This document shows positions 1 to 8,621 of a stretch of DNA of 46,909 bases, piece after piece. The stretch is taken from NCBI GenBank assembly GCA_050011895.1, contig JBEKIF010000035.1, forward strand, positions 1 through 46,909, written 5' to 3'. The stretch is from DATBGO01 sp050011895. Lineage in GTDB: Bacteria; Actinomycetota; Actinomycetes; Streptosporangiales; Streptosporangiaceae. The position numbers and the translations under genes were made by a program. The notes beneath the pieces were generated by a model. The model searched no databases, was not told where the DNA came from, and worked only from the letters and a program-made list of their open reading frames with translations. Within the stretch, counting starts at the first letter, position 1. Each line of letters opens with the position of its first letter.

Positions 1-51
1 GGAGGCTCGCCGGGCCTGTCGTGGTCGTGGGAGCTGGATTTCGAAACGCTG

Positions 52-2637
52 ATGTCGGTGCTGAACGAGCCGGCCCCGTGGAACCGTCCTCCCCGCCGGC
101 CCGCCCCTGGTGGCGGCCGGCGCGGGGGCAGCGGCGCCGCTGGCGTTCCTGCCGCGGGCGGTGTTCCTGCGGCGGGCAGTGCAGAGGCTCGCAGTGGTGA
201 GGCCGGCAGTGCAACCCCCGGCAGTGCAACCCCCGGCGGTGCCGGGCCGGGCACTGCCGCTGCGGGCGGTGCCGCCGCGGGCGGTGACACCCAGGGCGCT
301 GCGGGCGGTGCCGCCGCGGACGGTGATACCCGGGGCGCTGCGGGTGGTGCCGCCGCGGGCGGTGACATCCGGGGCGCTGCGGGCGGTGCCGCTGCGGGTG
401 GTGCCGCTGCGGGTGGTGCCGCTGCGGGTGGTGGGGTCGCGGATGCGCCTGTCGTGGGGGGTGCCGGTGCGGGGAACGCCGCGGGGGGCGGCGCTGCGGG
501 CGGTGACTGTGGTGCTGATGGTGAGGCGGAGGATCAGGATGCGGTGCTGGCTGCGCTGCTGGCTGCTGAGGTGCGGGAGGTGCCGGTCGGGGTGGTGGCC
601 GGGCGGGTGGCGGAGTGCTTGCCGCCTGGCCCGGAGCTGGCGGGGTGGCTGGCGGCGGTGACGGTGCCGGGGCTGGAGGATGGCGCGCTGGTGGGGGTGG
701 CGGCGTCGTGGCGGCGGCTGGCGTCGTGGGCGGCGGCGGGGGAGCTGGCGGCGGTGGCGCAGATCGCGTCGCGGTCGGCGGCGCGGGATGAGAAGGCCGG
801 CGTGGATGCTGCGGGCCGGCCGGCGCGGGTCCCGGCGGAGGCGGCCGCGCAGGTGTCGCTGGGGCTGGTGATGTCGCAGTACGGCGCGTCGTGGTGGCTG
901 GATCTGGGGGTGACCCTGGCGTGGCGGCTGGCCGCGACCGGCGCGGCGCTGGCGGCCGGGGTGATTGACTTGTACCGGGCGCGGCTGATCGCTGAGGCGA
1001 CCGCCCAGCTGGGTGAGGACGCGGCGCGGGCGGTGGAAGAGCGGGTGCTGCCCGGTGCGGGGGAGCTGACGTGCGCGGCGCTGCGGGTGGCGCTGCGGCG
1101 GGCGGTGATCGCCGCGGATCCTGAGGGTGCGGAGCGGCGGCGGAAGGAATCGGAGGCACAGGCGAAGGTGTGCCTGTATCCCGACGAGGACAACACCGCG
1201 TCGTTGTCGGGGTACCGGCTGCCCGCGGTCCGGGCTGCCGCCGCGATGGCCCGGATCAAGGCGATGGCCCGCGCGCTGAAGGCCTCGGGCGCGGCCGGCG
1301 GGATCGGCTTGCTGTCCGCCCAGGTCTACCTCGGGCTGCTGTGCGGCACCCTGCCGCTGATCCCGCCCGCCGACGGCGCGCCCCCCGACGACCCGCCCCC
1401 CGACGATCCGCCCCCCGACGAGCCGCCCCGTGGCGGCCCGCCCCGTGGCGGCCCGCCCCCCGGCGGCGCGCCGCCCGGCGACGGCGCGCCCCCCGGGGCG
1501 CCGTGTCCCGGGGCGCCGTGTCCCGGGCAGGGGCGGCCTCCCGGCGACGGCCCGCCTCGCGGCCGGAACCGGCCTTGCGGGCAGGCACCGCCCGCCGGGG
1601 ACCCGCCGCCCGGGCAGGTCCCGCCTGCCGAGGATGTTCCGCTCCCTGAGGGCCCGCCCCCCGGAGACGACCCGCCAGACGGCCCGGACGGCCCGGACGG
1701 CCCGGGCGGCCCGGGCGGCCCGGGCGGCCCGGGCGGCCGCCTGGCGCTGGCGAGCCTCAGCGACGACGACGACTGGTGGCGGGCCGGCGAGCCCGCGCCG
1801 GTCCCGGACTGGCCCGCGCTGCCCGCCCTGGTCCCGGCCGCGCCAGCCGCGTCCCGGGCACCCGGCCCGCCGCCGCCGGGCGGGCTGCTCGACCTCACGC
1901 TGCCCTGGGCCACCCTGGCGGGCCTGTCCGGCGAGCCGGGCACCCTGGGCCGGCTGGGCCCGATCACCCCCAGCCAGGCCTGCCTGCTGGCCGGCCAGGC
2001 CACCGGCGGCCCCGGCACCGACTGGCGGGTCATCGTGACCAGCCCCGCCGGGCAGGCCCTCGCCATCACCCGCATCCCCCGCGCCCGGGACGGGCCGGTG
2101 CCCGCCCGGGACGGGCCGCGCGGCCAGCGCGCCGGGCCGGTCACCACCTGGACCGGGCTGGTCGGCCGGGTCACCCTGACCATCCCCGGCGACATCCTCG
2201 CCAGCCACCGCACCCCCCAGACGACGGCCGGACCGGCCGGCATCCTCGACCGCGCCCTGCGCGCCGCGGCCGCCGCCGCCGGCCGCGCCGCCGCCCAGGC
2301 CGCCGCCGACCTGGCCGCCGGCGGCTGCGCGCACACCACCGCCACCGCCGCCTACCGGCCCCCGCCCCGCCTCCAGGAGTATGTCGCCGCCCGGGACCTG
2401 ACCTGCCGGTTCCCGTCCTGCCGGCAACCCGCCTGGCGCGGCGACCTCGACCACACCCGCCCCTACCACCACGGCGGCCTGACCTGCGGCTGCAACCTCG
2501 GCGGCCTCTGCCGCTTCCACCACATCCTCAAACAGCACCCCGGCTGGCAGCTCACCCAGCTCACCCCGGGCATCTTCCAGTGGACCACCCCCACCGGCCG
2601 CACCTACCTAGCCACCCCCGACATCCACCTCATCTAG
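52..2637 (+). CDS. DUF222 / HNH endonuclease-domain protein (13E12 repeat family)
   Basis: The C-terminus carries the HNH nuclease signature of actinobacterial 13E12/DUF222 proteins: a CRFPSCRQPAW zinc-knuckle-like segment, DLDHTRPYHHGG, a conserved Asn in CNLGGLC, and CRFHHILKQHPGW. The DUF222 helical domain spans roughly residues 160-430. Two regions are unusual. Residues about 35-150 are Ala/Gly-rich with a 13-residue repeat of the form AAGGAAAGGDTRG. Residues about 440-570 are Pro/Gly/Asp-rich, ending in collagen-like GPDGPDGPGG steps. At 861 aa it is clearly longer than the 400-550 aa usual for the family, and the low-complexity segments explain the excess. The frame is open back to base 1 and no convincing ribosome site precedes the ATG at 52, so the true start may lie outside the window. 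The cellular role of this family is not established; endonuclease activity is inferred from the HNH motif. Confidence 0.88.
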   Translation: MSVLNEPAPWNRPPRRPAPGGGRRGGSGAAGVPAAGGVPAAGSAEARSGEAGSATPGSATPGGAGPGTAAAGGAAAGGDTQGAAGGAAADGDTRGAAGGAAAGGDIRGAAGGAAAGGAAAGGAAAGGGVADAPVVGGAGAGNAAGGGAAGGDCGADGEAEDQDAVLAALLAAEVREVPVGVVAGRVAECLPPGPELAGWLAAVTVPGLEDGALVGVAASWRRLASWAAAGELAAVAQIASRSAARDEKAGVDAAGRPARVPAEAAAQVSLGLVMSQYGASWWLDLGVTLAWRLAATGAALAAGVIDLYRARLIAEATAQLGEDAARAVEERVLPGAGELTCAALRVALRRAVIAADPEGAERRRKESEAQAKVCLYPDEDNTASLSGYRLPAVRAAAAMARIKAMARALKASGAAGGIGLLSAQVYLGLLCGTLPLIPPADGAPPDDPPPDDPPPDEPPRGGPPRGGPPPGGAPPGDGAPPGAPCPGAPCPGQGRPPGDGPPRGRNRPCGQAPPAGDPPPGQVPPAEDVPLPEGPPPGDDPPDGPDGPDGPGGPGGPGGPGGRLALASLSDDDDWWRAGEPAPVPDWPALPALVPAAPAASRAPGPPPPGGLLDLTLPWATLAGLSGEPGTLGRLGPITPSQACLLAGQATGGPGTDWRVIVTSPAGQALAITRIPRARDGPVPARDGPRGQRAGPVTTWTGLVGRVTLTIPGDILASHRTPQTTAGPAGILDRALRAAAAAAGRAAAQAAADLAAGGCAHTTATAAYRPPPRLQEYVAARDLTCRFPSCRQPAWRGDLDHTRPYHHGGLTCGCNLGGLCRFHHILKQHPGWQLTQLTPGIFQWTTPTGRTYLATPDIHLI
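280..440 (+). repeat. 39-bp coding minisatellite (Ala/Gly-rich)
   Basis: In-frame imperfect tandem repeat of a 39-bp unit encoding about 13 residues (AAGGAAAGGD-T/I-R/Q-G), followed by shorter GGAAA steps. It expands the N-terminal part of the DUF222 protein. Positions are approximate. Confidence 0.7.
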
Positions 2638-2693
2638 CGAAGGACAACAGGCTGCTCAGACGGATAGGGCCCCCGGGGCAGGAGACGGGATCC

Positions 2694-2746
2694 GGGAGGG
2701 CACAGGACCCGGGGAGGGCACAGGACCCGGGAGGACACAGGACCCA
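2694..2746 (+). repeat. 18-bp tandem repeat (3 copies) ahead of dnaE2
   Basis: Units at 2694-2711, 2712-2729 and 2730-2746. The first two are identical (GGGAGGGCACAGGACCCG); the third is degenerate and one base shorter. The array runs directly into the strong Shine-Dalgarno sequence of dnaE2 (GGAAGGAGG, about 2748-2756). Confidence 0.8.
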
Positions 2747-2761
2747 GGAAGGAGGAGAACC

Positions 2762-5700
2762 ATGGGCTGGGATAACCCGCCGGTGCCGTGGCGCGAGTTT
2801 GAGCGGCGCCTCTCCTGGGGCGGCAACAAGACCGGCGAAGCGGAATCATCACGGCCACGCCCGGTAACCAGGCTGCCGGTGGCCGACGGCGATCCGGCGG
2901 CCAACCACCGTTCGGTAGCTGATGGCGGGCCGGAGGCCAGCCATCAGCAGGTGACCAGTGAGGATCCGGCCTGGGCTGAGTTGCATTGCCACTCGTCCTT
3001 CAGTTTCCTCGATGGCGCTTCCAGCCCTGGCGACCTGGTCGCGGAGGCAGCGGCGCGCGGCCTCACCGCTTTGGCCATCACCGACCACGACGGCATGTAC
3101 GGGGTTCCGCAATTCGCCCAAGCGGCGTCCCGGCTGAGACTCCAGCGCGGTATCAGGATCGACACGGTCTTCGGCGCCGAGCTCAGCCTGGACCTGCCCG
3201 GCGGCCAGAGCGGGGTTCCTGACCCGGTCGGCCGGCACTTGCTGGTGCTGGCCCGCGACCCGGAAGGATACCGGCGGCTGTGCCGAGTGATCAGCGAAGC
3301 GCAGCTCGCTGGGAAGGAGAAAGGCCGCCCTATCTACGACCAGGCTGCACTGGCCCAGGCGCACGACGGTCACTGGGTGATCCTCACCGGATGCCGCAAG
3401 GGCGCCGTCCCCGCGGCGCTGGAGTACGGCAACGACCTCGATCCGGCAGGACGGGCGGCGGCAGGACGGGCGGCGGCAGGTGCAGGTGGCCGAGGGGCGG
3501 CAGCGGCTGCGGCGGAACTTCGGTCCCTGATCGGCATGTTCGGCAGCGAAAACGTCATGGTGGAGCTGACCAGCCATGATCAGCCAGCCGACGATGAGCG
3601 CAACGATGCCCTCTTCACGCTGGCCCGCAGCGTCGGGGTGGGCGTGATCGCCTCCGGAAACGTGCACTACGCGACGCCGCAGGACGCCAGGCTGGCCCAG
3701 GTGCTCGCGTCGATCAGGGCCCGTCGCAGCCTGGCCGAAATGGATGGCTGGCTGGCAGCCTCCGGGGGCGCCTACATCCGGTCGGGCGCTGAGATGGCCG
3801 GGCGCCTGCGCAGGTACCCCGGAGTGCTTGAGCGGACCGTGGCGCTAGCCGCCGATTGTGCGTTCAATTTCCATGTCATTGCCCCCAAGCTGCCTGACTT
3901 TCCTGTCCCGGGTCTCAACACCGAGGCCTCCTGGCTGCGCGAGCTCGTCGCGAAGAAAGCCCCGGAGCGCTACGGGCCGCCGGAGGCGGAACGTGAGCCG
4001 GGGGCATACGACCAGATAGCCCGCGAGCTCGACGTCATCGAGCAGCTCGGTTTCCCCGGCTACTTCCTGATCGTGCACGACATCGTCAAGTTCTGCGACG
4101 AGTCAGGCATCCTGTGCCAGGGCCGGGGCTCAGCGGCCAACTCGGCCGTCTGTTACGCGCTCGGGATCACCAGCGTCGACCCGGTCCGGCACGGCCTGCT
4201 CTTCGAGCGCTTCCTGTCGGAAGGCCGGGACGGCCCGCCCGATATCGACTTGGACATCGAGCACCGACGCCGCGAGGAGGCAATCCAGTACGTCTATAAC
4301 ACTTACGGCAGGGATAAGGCCGCGCAGGTAGCCAATGTGATCTCCTACCGGCCGCGGATGGCGCTGCGCGACGCCGGGCGGGCCCTTGGCTACCAGCCGG
4401 AGCAGCAGAACGCCTGGTCACGTCAGGTCGGGCCGCGGCAGTACGGGCCAGGCCAGCCGTTGCCACCGGACGCGGAGGTCCCCGGAGCCGTCGTCGAGCT
4501 CGCCGGGAAGATGCAGCGGCTGCCGCGTCATCTGGGCATTCACTCCGGCGGGATGGTGATCTGCGACCGGCCGGTGGGGGAAGTGTGCCCGGTGGAGTGG
4601 GCCAGGATGCCCGGCCGGACAGTGCTGCAATGGGACAAAGACGACTGCGCCTACGCCGGGCTGGTCAAGTTCGACCTGCTCGGCCTGGGCATGCTCGCCG
4701 CGCTGCGGGACTGTTTCGAACTGGTGGCCGCCTGTCATGGCCAGCACTGGAGCCTGCATTCGATCCCGCAGGAAGACCAGGGTGTCTACGCCATGCTGCA
4801 GGAGGCGGACACCGTCGGGGTGTTCCAGGTCGAGTCGCGTGCCCAGATGGCGACGCTGCCGCGGCTGCGCCCGGAAAAGTTCTACGACCTGGTGATCGAG
4901 GTCGCGCTGATCAGGCCGGGACCGATCCAGGGCGGCTCGGTCCACCCCTACATGCGCCGCCGTCACGGCGACGAGGTGGCTGACCTCCCGCATGAGTCAA
5001 TGCGCCGAGCGCTAGGCAAGACCCTCGGCGTGCCGCTATTCCAGGAGCAGATGATGCAGATCGCGATCGACTGCGCCGGGTTCAGCGCCACCGAGGCGGA
5101 CAAGCTCAGACAGGCTATGAGTTCCAAGCGCGCCCCAGAGCGGATCGAGGAACTCCGCGTCCGGCTGCTAGACGGGATGGCCGCGCGGGACATCCCGCTG
5201 GCCGTCGCCGAGGACATCTATACCAAGATCCTCGCCTTCTCCAGCTATGGGTTCCCCGAGTCGCACGCGATCAGTTTCGCCTACCTCGTTTACGCGAGTG
5301 CCTGGCTGAAGTGCTATTACCCGGCTGCCTTCACCGCTGCCCTGCTGCGCAACCAGCCGATGGGCTTCTACGCGCCGGCCAGCCTGATCAGCGATGCGCG
5401 CAGGCACGGAGTGACGGTGCGCGGTGTCGACGTCAACGCCAGTGATGTCCTTGCCAGACTGGAGAAGCCGCAAAACCCAACAACCAGCATGCCTAACGAT
5501 GACCGCCAAGCTGGTCCCGCGGACCATGCTGATCGGCCGGGGGCGGGCCCGCCGGACGGCTACCGGTCCGCTGGTCCCGCCGACCGGGCTGACCGGCCTG
5601 ACCCTGATCCGTCCGGCGCTGATCCGCCCAGCGGCGGCAAACCGGTGGCCGTCCAGCCGACCATCAGGCTTGGCCTGTCCGACGTGCGCAACCTGGGCTC

Positions 5701-6343
5701 CGACGCAGCCGCCACCATCCCGGCCGGCCGGCCGTACCGGGATCTGGAGGACTTCGCCCGCCGGACCAGGCTCCCGGCCCCGGCTCTTGAGGCGCTGGCC
5801 ACGGCGGGCGCGTTCGGCTGCTTCGGAGTGGGCAGGCGCGAGGCGCTGTGGGCGGCGGGCGCGGCCGCCACCATCCGGGCCGGGCAGCTGCCTGGCACCA
5901 CCCCGGGCCTCACCGCCCCGCCGTTGCCGGCCATGACGGCGGCCGAGGAGACCTTCGCCGACCTGTGGGCGACCGGCACCTACGGCACCCACCCGGTCGA
6001 GCACATCAGGCAGCTGCTCACCGACGCCGGGGTGATCGGGGCTGACACGCTGAAGACGGCCCCGCCGGGTGCCACGGTGGCGGTGGCCGGGCTGGTCACT
6101 CACCGGCAGCAGCCGGGGACGGCCCGCGGGGTGGTGTTCCTGAGCCTGGAGGACGAGACCGGGATGGCGAACGTGATCTGCCCGCCGCAGGTGTGGGAGC
6201 GCCACCGCAAGCTGGCTATGGACGCGAACGCGCTGGTCGTGTACGGCCGGGTGGAGCGGCTTGACGGGGCGGTCAGCCTGCTCGCCATCCGGCTGAGGCG
6301 GCTGCGAGTCGTGGCCGCCGCTCGCAGCCGTGACTTCCGCTGA
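2762..6343 (+). CDS. dnaE2: Error-prone DNA polymerase III alpha subunit DnaE2
   Basis: C-family replicative-type polymerase of the error-prone DnaE2 class, which performs translesion synthesis, usually with ImuA'/ImuB and the beta clamp. The N-terminus MGWDNPPVPW is typical of actinobacterial DnaE2 and follows a strong GGAAGGAGG site. An N-terminal PHP domain shows H75-x-H77 and TDHDG near 108-111. The palm catalytic aspartates appear as PDIDLD (D494/D496) and KFDLLGLG (D638). An OB-fold-like segment (VAGLVTHRQQPGTARGVVFL) lies near the C-terminus. At 1193 aa it is longer than the roughly 1050-1100 aa usual. The excess includes an Ala/Gly run near residue 240 and a Pro/Asp-rich insert at about 901-963. 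No ImuA'/ImuB gene and no LexA-type box (TCGAAC...GTTCGA) is visible nearby, so SOS control is not supported here. Confidence 0.95.
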   Translation: MGWDNPPVPWREFERRLSWGGNKTGEAESSRPRPVTRLPVADGDPAANHRSVADGGPEASHQQVTSEDPAWAELHCHSSFSFLDGASSPGDLVAEAAARGLTALAITDHDGMYGVPQFAQAASRLRLQRGIRIDTVFGAELSLDLPGGQSGVPDPVGRHLLVLARDPEGYRRLCRVISEAQLAGKEKGRPIYDQAALAQAHDGHWVILTGCRKGAVPAALEYGNDLDPAGRAAAGRAAAGAGGRGAAAAAAELRSLIGMFGSENVMVELTSHDQPADDERNDALFTLARSVGVGVIASGNVHYATPQDARLAQVLASIRARRSLAEMDGWLAASGGAYIRSGAEMAGRLRRYPGVLERTVALAADCAFNFHVIAPKLPDFPVPGLNTEASWLRELVAKKAPERYGPPEAEREPGAYDQIARELDVIEQLGFPGYFLIVHDIVKFCDESGILCQGRGSAANSAVCYALGITSVDPVRHGLLFERFLSEGRDGPPDIDLDIEHRRREEAIQYVYNTYGRDKAAQVANVISYRPRMALRDAGRALGYQPEQQNAWSRQVGPRQYGPGQPLPPDAEVPGAVVELAGKMQRLPRHLGIHSGGMVICDRPVGEVCPVEWARMPGRTVLQWDKDDCAYAGLVKFDLLGLGMLAALRDCFELVAACHGQHWSLHSIPQEDQGVYAMLQEADTVGVFQVESRAQMATLPRLRPEKFYDLVIEVALIRPGPIQGGSVHPYMRRRHGDEVADLPHESMRRALGKTLGVPLFQEQMMQIAIDCAGFSATEADKLRQAMSSKRAPERIEELRVRLLDGMAARDIPLAVAEDIYTKILAFSSYGFPESHAISFAYLVYASAWLKCYYPAAFTAALLRNQPMGFYAPASLISDARRHGVTVRGVDVNASDVLARLEKPQNPTTSMPNDDRQAGPADHADRPGAGPPDGYRSAGPADRADRPDPDPSGADPPSGGKPVAVQPTIRLGLSDVRNLGSDAAATIPAGRPYRDLEDFARRTRLPAPALEALATAGAFGCFGVGRREALWAAGAAATIRAGQLPGTTPGLTAPPLPAMTAAEETFADLWATGTYGTHPVEHIRQLLTDAGVIGADTLKTAPPGATVAVAGLVTHRQQPGTARGVVFLSLEDETGMANVICPPQVWERHRKLAMDANALVVYGRVERLDGAVSLLAIRLRRLRVVAAARSRDFR

Positions 6344-6387
6344 CTGGGATCCTGGGAAAACTCCTCCAGCGCCGCGGTGTTCTTCAA

Positions 6388-6489
6388 CACGGCGGTGGGC
6401 GAAACACGGCGGTGGGCGAAACACGGCGGTGGGCGAAACACGGCGGTGGGCGAAACACGGCGGTGGGCGAAACACGGCGGTCGGCGCAG
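6388..6489. repeat. 17-bp tandem array between convergent genes
   Basis: Five perfect copies of CACGGCGGTGGGCGAAA at 6388-6472, followed by a degenerate sixth copy to about 6489. No spacers separate the copies. The array occupies the gap between the convergent dnaE2 and YafY-type genes. Confidence 0.92.
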
Positions 6490-6500
6490 GCGCCGAGGTG

Positions 6501-7055
6501 CTACCCGAGCCCCGCCTCTGGTCGGCCCGCGGCATCGCCGTCCGAGTGCAGCCGCGCGATCTGCCTGGCCGTCTCGCGGAGCAGGGCGCGCAGTTCCGGC
6601 GGGTGCATCACCTCGACCTCCGCGCCGAGAGCGAGCATGTCTAGTACCGCAGCATCGGCCGAGTCGATTCGCACCCAGGACTCGGCCCAGTCCTCGCGTC
6701 CGGCGACGGGGCGGCCACTCCTGCGGATCCGGATGCCGGCTGGCCGGCCGAGCAGTGCGGCCAGGCGCCGGCCACGCGGGGAGAGACGGATTCGCGCCCG
6801 AAGCACTGGGACACCCGCCGCTGAGCGGCTCGTGTGGTACCCGGTGGGCAGATCGCTTCGGAACCCGTCGAGCAGCTCAAATCCGCCCAGGCGGCCGCGG
6901 AGCGCATAGACCGGTATTCCGGCGGCACTCAGGGCGTCGATGTCGCGCACGATGGTCCGCTGTGACACCTCAAGTTCGCAGGCGAGTTGCTTGGTGGTCA
7001 TCCGGCCTCGGGCCTGCAGCAGGCCCAGCAGCCCGACGAGTCGGCTCGCGCGCAC
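6501..7055 (-). CDS. YafY-type transcriptional regulator lacking a visible WYL domain
   Basis: The N-terminal winged helix (residues about 1-60, RASRLVGLLGLLQ...SQRTIVRDIDALSAAGIPVYA) is the HTH_11 domain of YafY/PafC-type regulators. The C-terminal half (about 85-170, with a conserved LGAEVEVMHPPELRALL segment) matches the WCX oligomerisation region that ends these proteins. The central ligand-sensing WYL domain of about 80-120 residues, normal in a 310-330 aa protein, is absent: LLDGFRSDLP passes almost directly into the WCX part. The start is a GTG at 7055. It is divergent from the conserved small gene at 7143 and may control it. It could be a functional short form or the product of an in-frame internal deletion. 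Confidence 0.8.
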   Translation of the reverse strand: MRASRLVGLLGLLQARGRMTTKQLACELEVSQRTIVRDIDALSAAGIPVYALRGRLGGFELLDGFRSDLPTGYHTSRSAAGVPVLRARIRLSPRGRRLAALLGRPAGIRIRRSGRPVAGREDWAESWVRIDSADAAVLDMLALGAEVEVMHPPELRALLRETARQIARLHSDGDAAGRPEAGLG

Positions 7056-7079
7056 CGGCTAAAGATAACTCCAAATCAA

Positions 7080-7092
7080 GACAGCAGATGTC
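7080..7092. promoter_or_regulatory. Short dyad in the divergent yafY-like / DUF6855-like promoter region
   Basis: GACA-N5-TGTC inverted repeat in the 87-bp gap between two divergent genes. The arms are only 4 bp, so this is a weak operator candidate for the adjacent regulator. Confidence 0.25.
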
Positions 7093-7142
7093 ATGTATCG
7101 ACTGCCATAATCGCGAGGGTCCGCCGAGAAGGGAGCAGCACG

Positions 7143-7559
7143 ATGACCACTGGTGTCGCTGGATCGGGAACTGCCGACGATCCGTGGATCCTGGCCACGC
7201 CGCCAGGCAAGTCGGAGTTCGAGGCGTGGCGCGACGAGCAGTCCGACCCGCCTGCCCTGGTCGTCCAGGTCGGCTCGACCCAGCTCCGCTACCAGCTCCG
7301 GTGCATCGAGGACCTCCAGGCGATGCTGAAGAACCACGGTGACTGGGTGCCGCTAGGCAACGCCGACGAGCAGAAGCAGGCACAGGATGGCACGGTCGAG
7401 GCCTGGGGCCGCTCGCCCGAGAACCCGGTGGGCGGCTGGTACGGCCTGAAAAAGGGGCTGCGCGGCCGGTTCGGCAACTACGTTCCGCCGGTTCTGGAAG
7501 CGCTCGGCCTGGCCGAACTCGAGCACAACGCCCGCAACAACAGGATGCGCGCCCGCTGA
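7143..7559 (+). CDS. Conserved actinobacterial hypothetical protein (DUF6855-like)
   Basis: A 138-aa soluble protein starting at the ATG that follows a GGGAGCAG ribosome site. Recognisable conserved blocks are DDPWILATPPGKSEFE, DPPALVVQVGSTQLRY, NHGDWVPLG and ENPVGGWYGLKKGLRGRFGNYVPP, ending in HNARNNRMRAR. They resemble a small conserved actinobacterial family that I recall as DUF6855, of unknown function. There is no signal peptide or membrane segment. It is divergent from the short YafY-type regulator, an arrangement that suggests regulation by it. The family number is from memory; the conservation is clearer than the label. Confidence 0.7.
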   Translation: MTTGVAGSGTADDPWILATPPGKSEFEAWRDEQSDPPALVVQVGSTQLRYQLRCIEDLQAMLKNHGDWVPLGNADEQKQAQDGTVEAWGRSPENPVGGWYGLKKGLRGRFGNYVPPVLEALGLAELEHNARNNRMRAR

Positions 7560-7728
7560 CCCGTCTGATCAGCGGGTGCCCGGCGACCGGTTGAGGAAAG
7601 ATTATCGCTGCCAACCGGGGTCGGCTGACGCCGGCCAAGATCGAGTCGGAGACAATCGACGAACACCGGACCCAGGAGGCTCGCCAGATGCCACGTTCCG
7701 ATGGGCTCAGGATTGCGGTGACGCTGCG

Positions 7729-8349
7729 ATGACCGCACGTATCGAGAAGATTGTTACGTCTGGGACGTTCTCCCTGGACGACCAGGACTTCGCGGTCGAC
7801 AACAACGTGTGGCTGATCGGAGACGATCGAGAGGTGATCGTCATCGATGCCGCCCATGACGTAGACGCGATCATGGCAGCCGTCGGCGACCGCAGGCTGA
7901 CGGCCATCGTCTCCACCCACGGGCACAACGACCACATCAACGCCGCCGCACCGCTCGGCCACCGGGCGGGCGCGCCGGTCCTGCTCCATCCGGCCGACCA
8001 GGTGCTGTGGCGGATGATCTACCCCGCCCAGATGCCCGATGGTGACCTCGCCCACGAGGAGGTCATCGAATTTGCGGTTACCCAGTTGCAGGTGCTGCAC
8101 ACGCCGGGCCATTCGCCAGGCAGCGTCTGCTTGTACGCGCCTGAGCTGGGTGCTGTCTTCTCCGGGGACACGCTCTTCAGCGGCGGACCTGGTGCCACCG
8201 GCCGGTCATACTCCGACCACCCGACGATCTTGCAATCGATTCGTGGTGTCCTCATGACACTGCCGCCGGAGACCGTCGTGCACACCGGGCACGGCGACAG
8301 CACCACCATCGGCGAAGAGGCTACCCGCCTCGCCGATGGCGGCGCCTGA
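7729..8349 (+). CDS. MBL-fold metallo-hydrolase (mscR-associated type)
   Basis: Metallo-beta-lactamase fold hydrolase of 206 aa. It has the zinc motif H64-G-H66-N-D68-H69, then H128 in HTPGHSPG, D147 in SGDTLF and H188 in HTGHGD. The N-terminus MTARIEKIVTSGTFSLD matches the hydrolase usually encoded beside S-(hydroxymethyl)mycothiol dehydrogenase (mscR) in actinobacteria, where it is thought to act in mycothiol-dependent formaldehyde detoxification. No mscR is in this window, so the gene is either orphaned or has been relocated. An in-frame GTG at 7576 would add 51 residues that do not look like this family, so the ATG at 7729 is preferred. The C-terminus (EEATRLADGGA) looks slightly shorter than usual. 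Confidence 0.85.
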   Translation: MTARIEKIVTSGTFSLDDQDFAVDNNVWLIGDDREVIVIDAAHDVDAIMAAVGDRRLTAIVSTHGHNDHINAAAPLGHRAGAPVLLHPADQVLWRMIYPAQMPDGDLAHEEVIEFAVTQLQVLHTPGHSPGSVCLYAPELGAVFSGDTLFSGGPGATGRSYSDHPTILQSIRGVLMTLPPETVVHTGHGDSTTIGEEATRLADGGA

Positions 8350-8621
8350 CCGCTCCTCGGCTCTGCCGTCCCAGCAGACCTGAAGCAGTCCGATCTTCCG
8401 CCGGCACCGGCCGCGAGCGGCTGCGGTCCTGGTTCTCGAAGGTCACCAAGTCACCGGCGTCATCGAGCCTGGTGGCCCGGCGAGCGTCAAGCAGCAGGAT
8501 CAGCGATCGCGCAGAAAGTATCGGCCAGGACGCCGCGCTCGCCGGACTATGCTGAGAAGGTCGGGTTCCAGAAGATCGCGGCCCGCGTGCAGGGTACCCG
8601 GGCAGCTGCGAGCGGCAATGC
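8350..8621. other. Gene-poor stretch upstream of a tandem array
   Basis: Between the MBL hydrolase and the FHA protein there are 575 bp without a convincing gene. In 8350-8621 I see no ribosome site with a sustained coding frame, no tRNA and no clear hairpin. The rest is the 19-bp array (8622-8792) and the FHA leader (8793-8924). Confidence 0.5.

Noticed and set aside
6388..6489. Possible CRISPR array
   Set aside because: The copies are contiguous with no spacers, as are all the other arrays in the window, and no cas genes are present.
5168..6535. A 455-codon open frame on the minus strand across dnaE2
   Set aside because: It is antisense to the strongly supported dnaE2 coding frame and its translation is Arg/Pro/His-rich with no recognisable domain, as expected from GC-skewed shadow frames.
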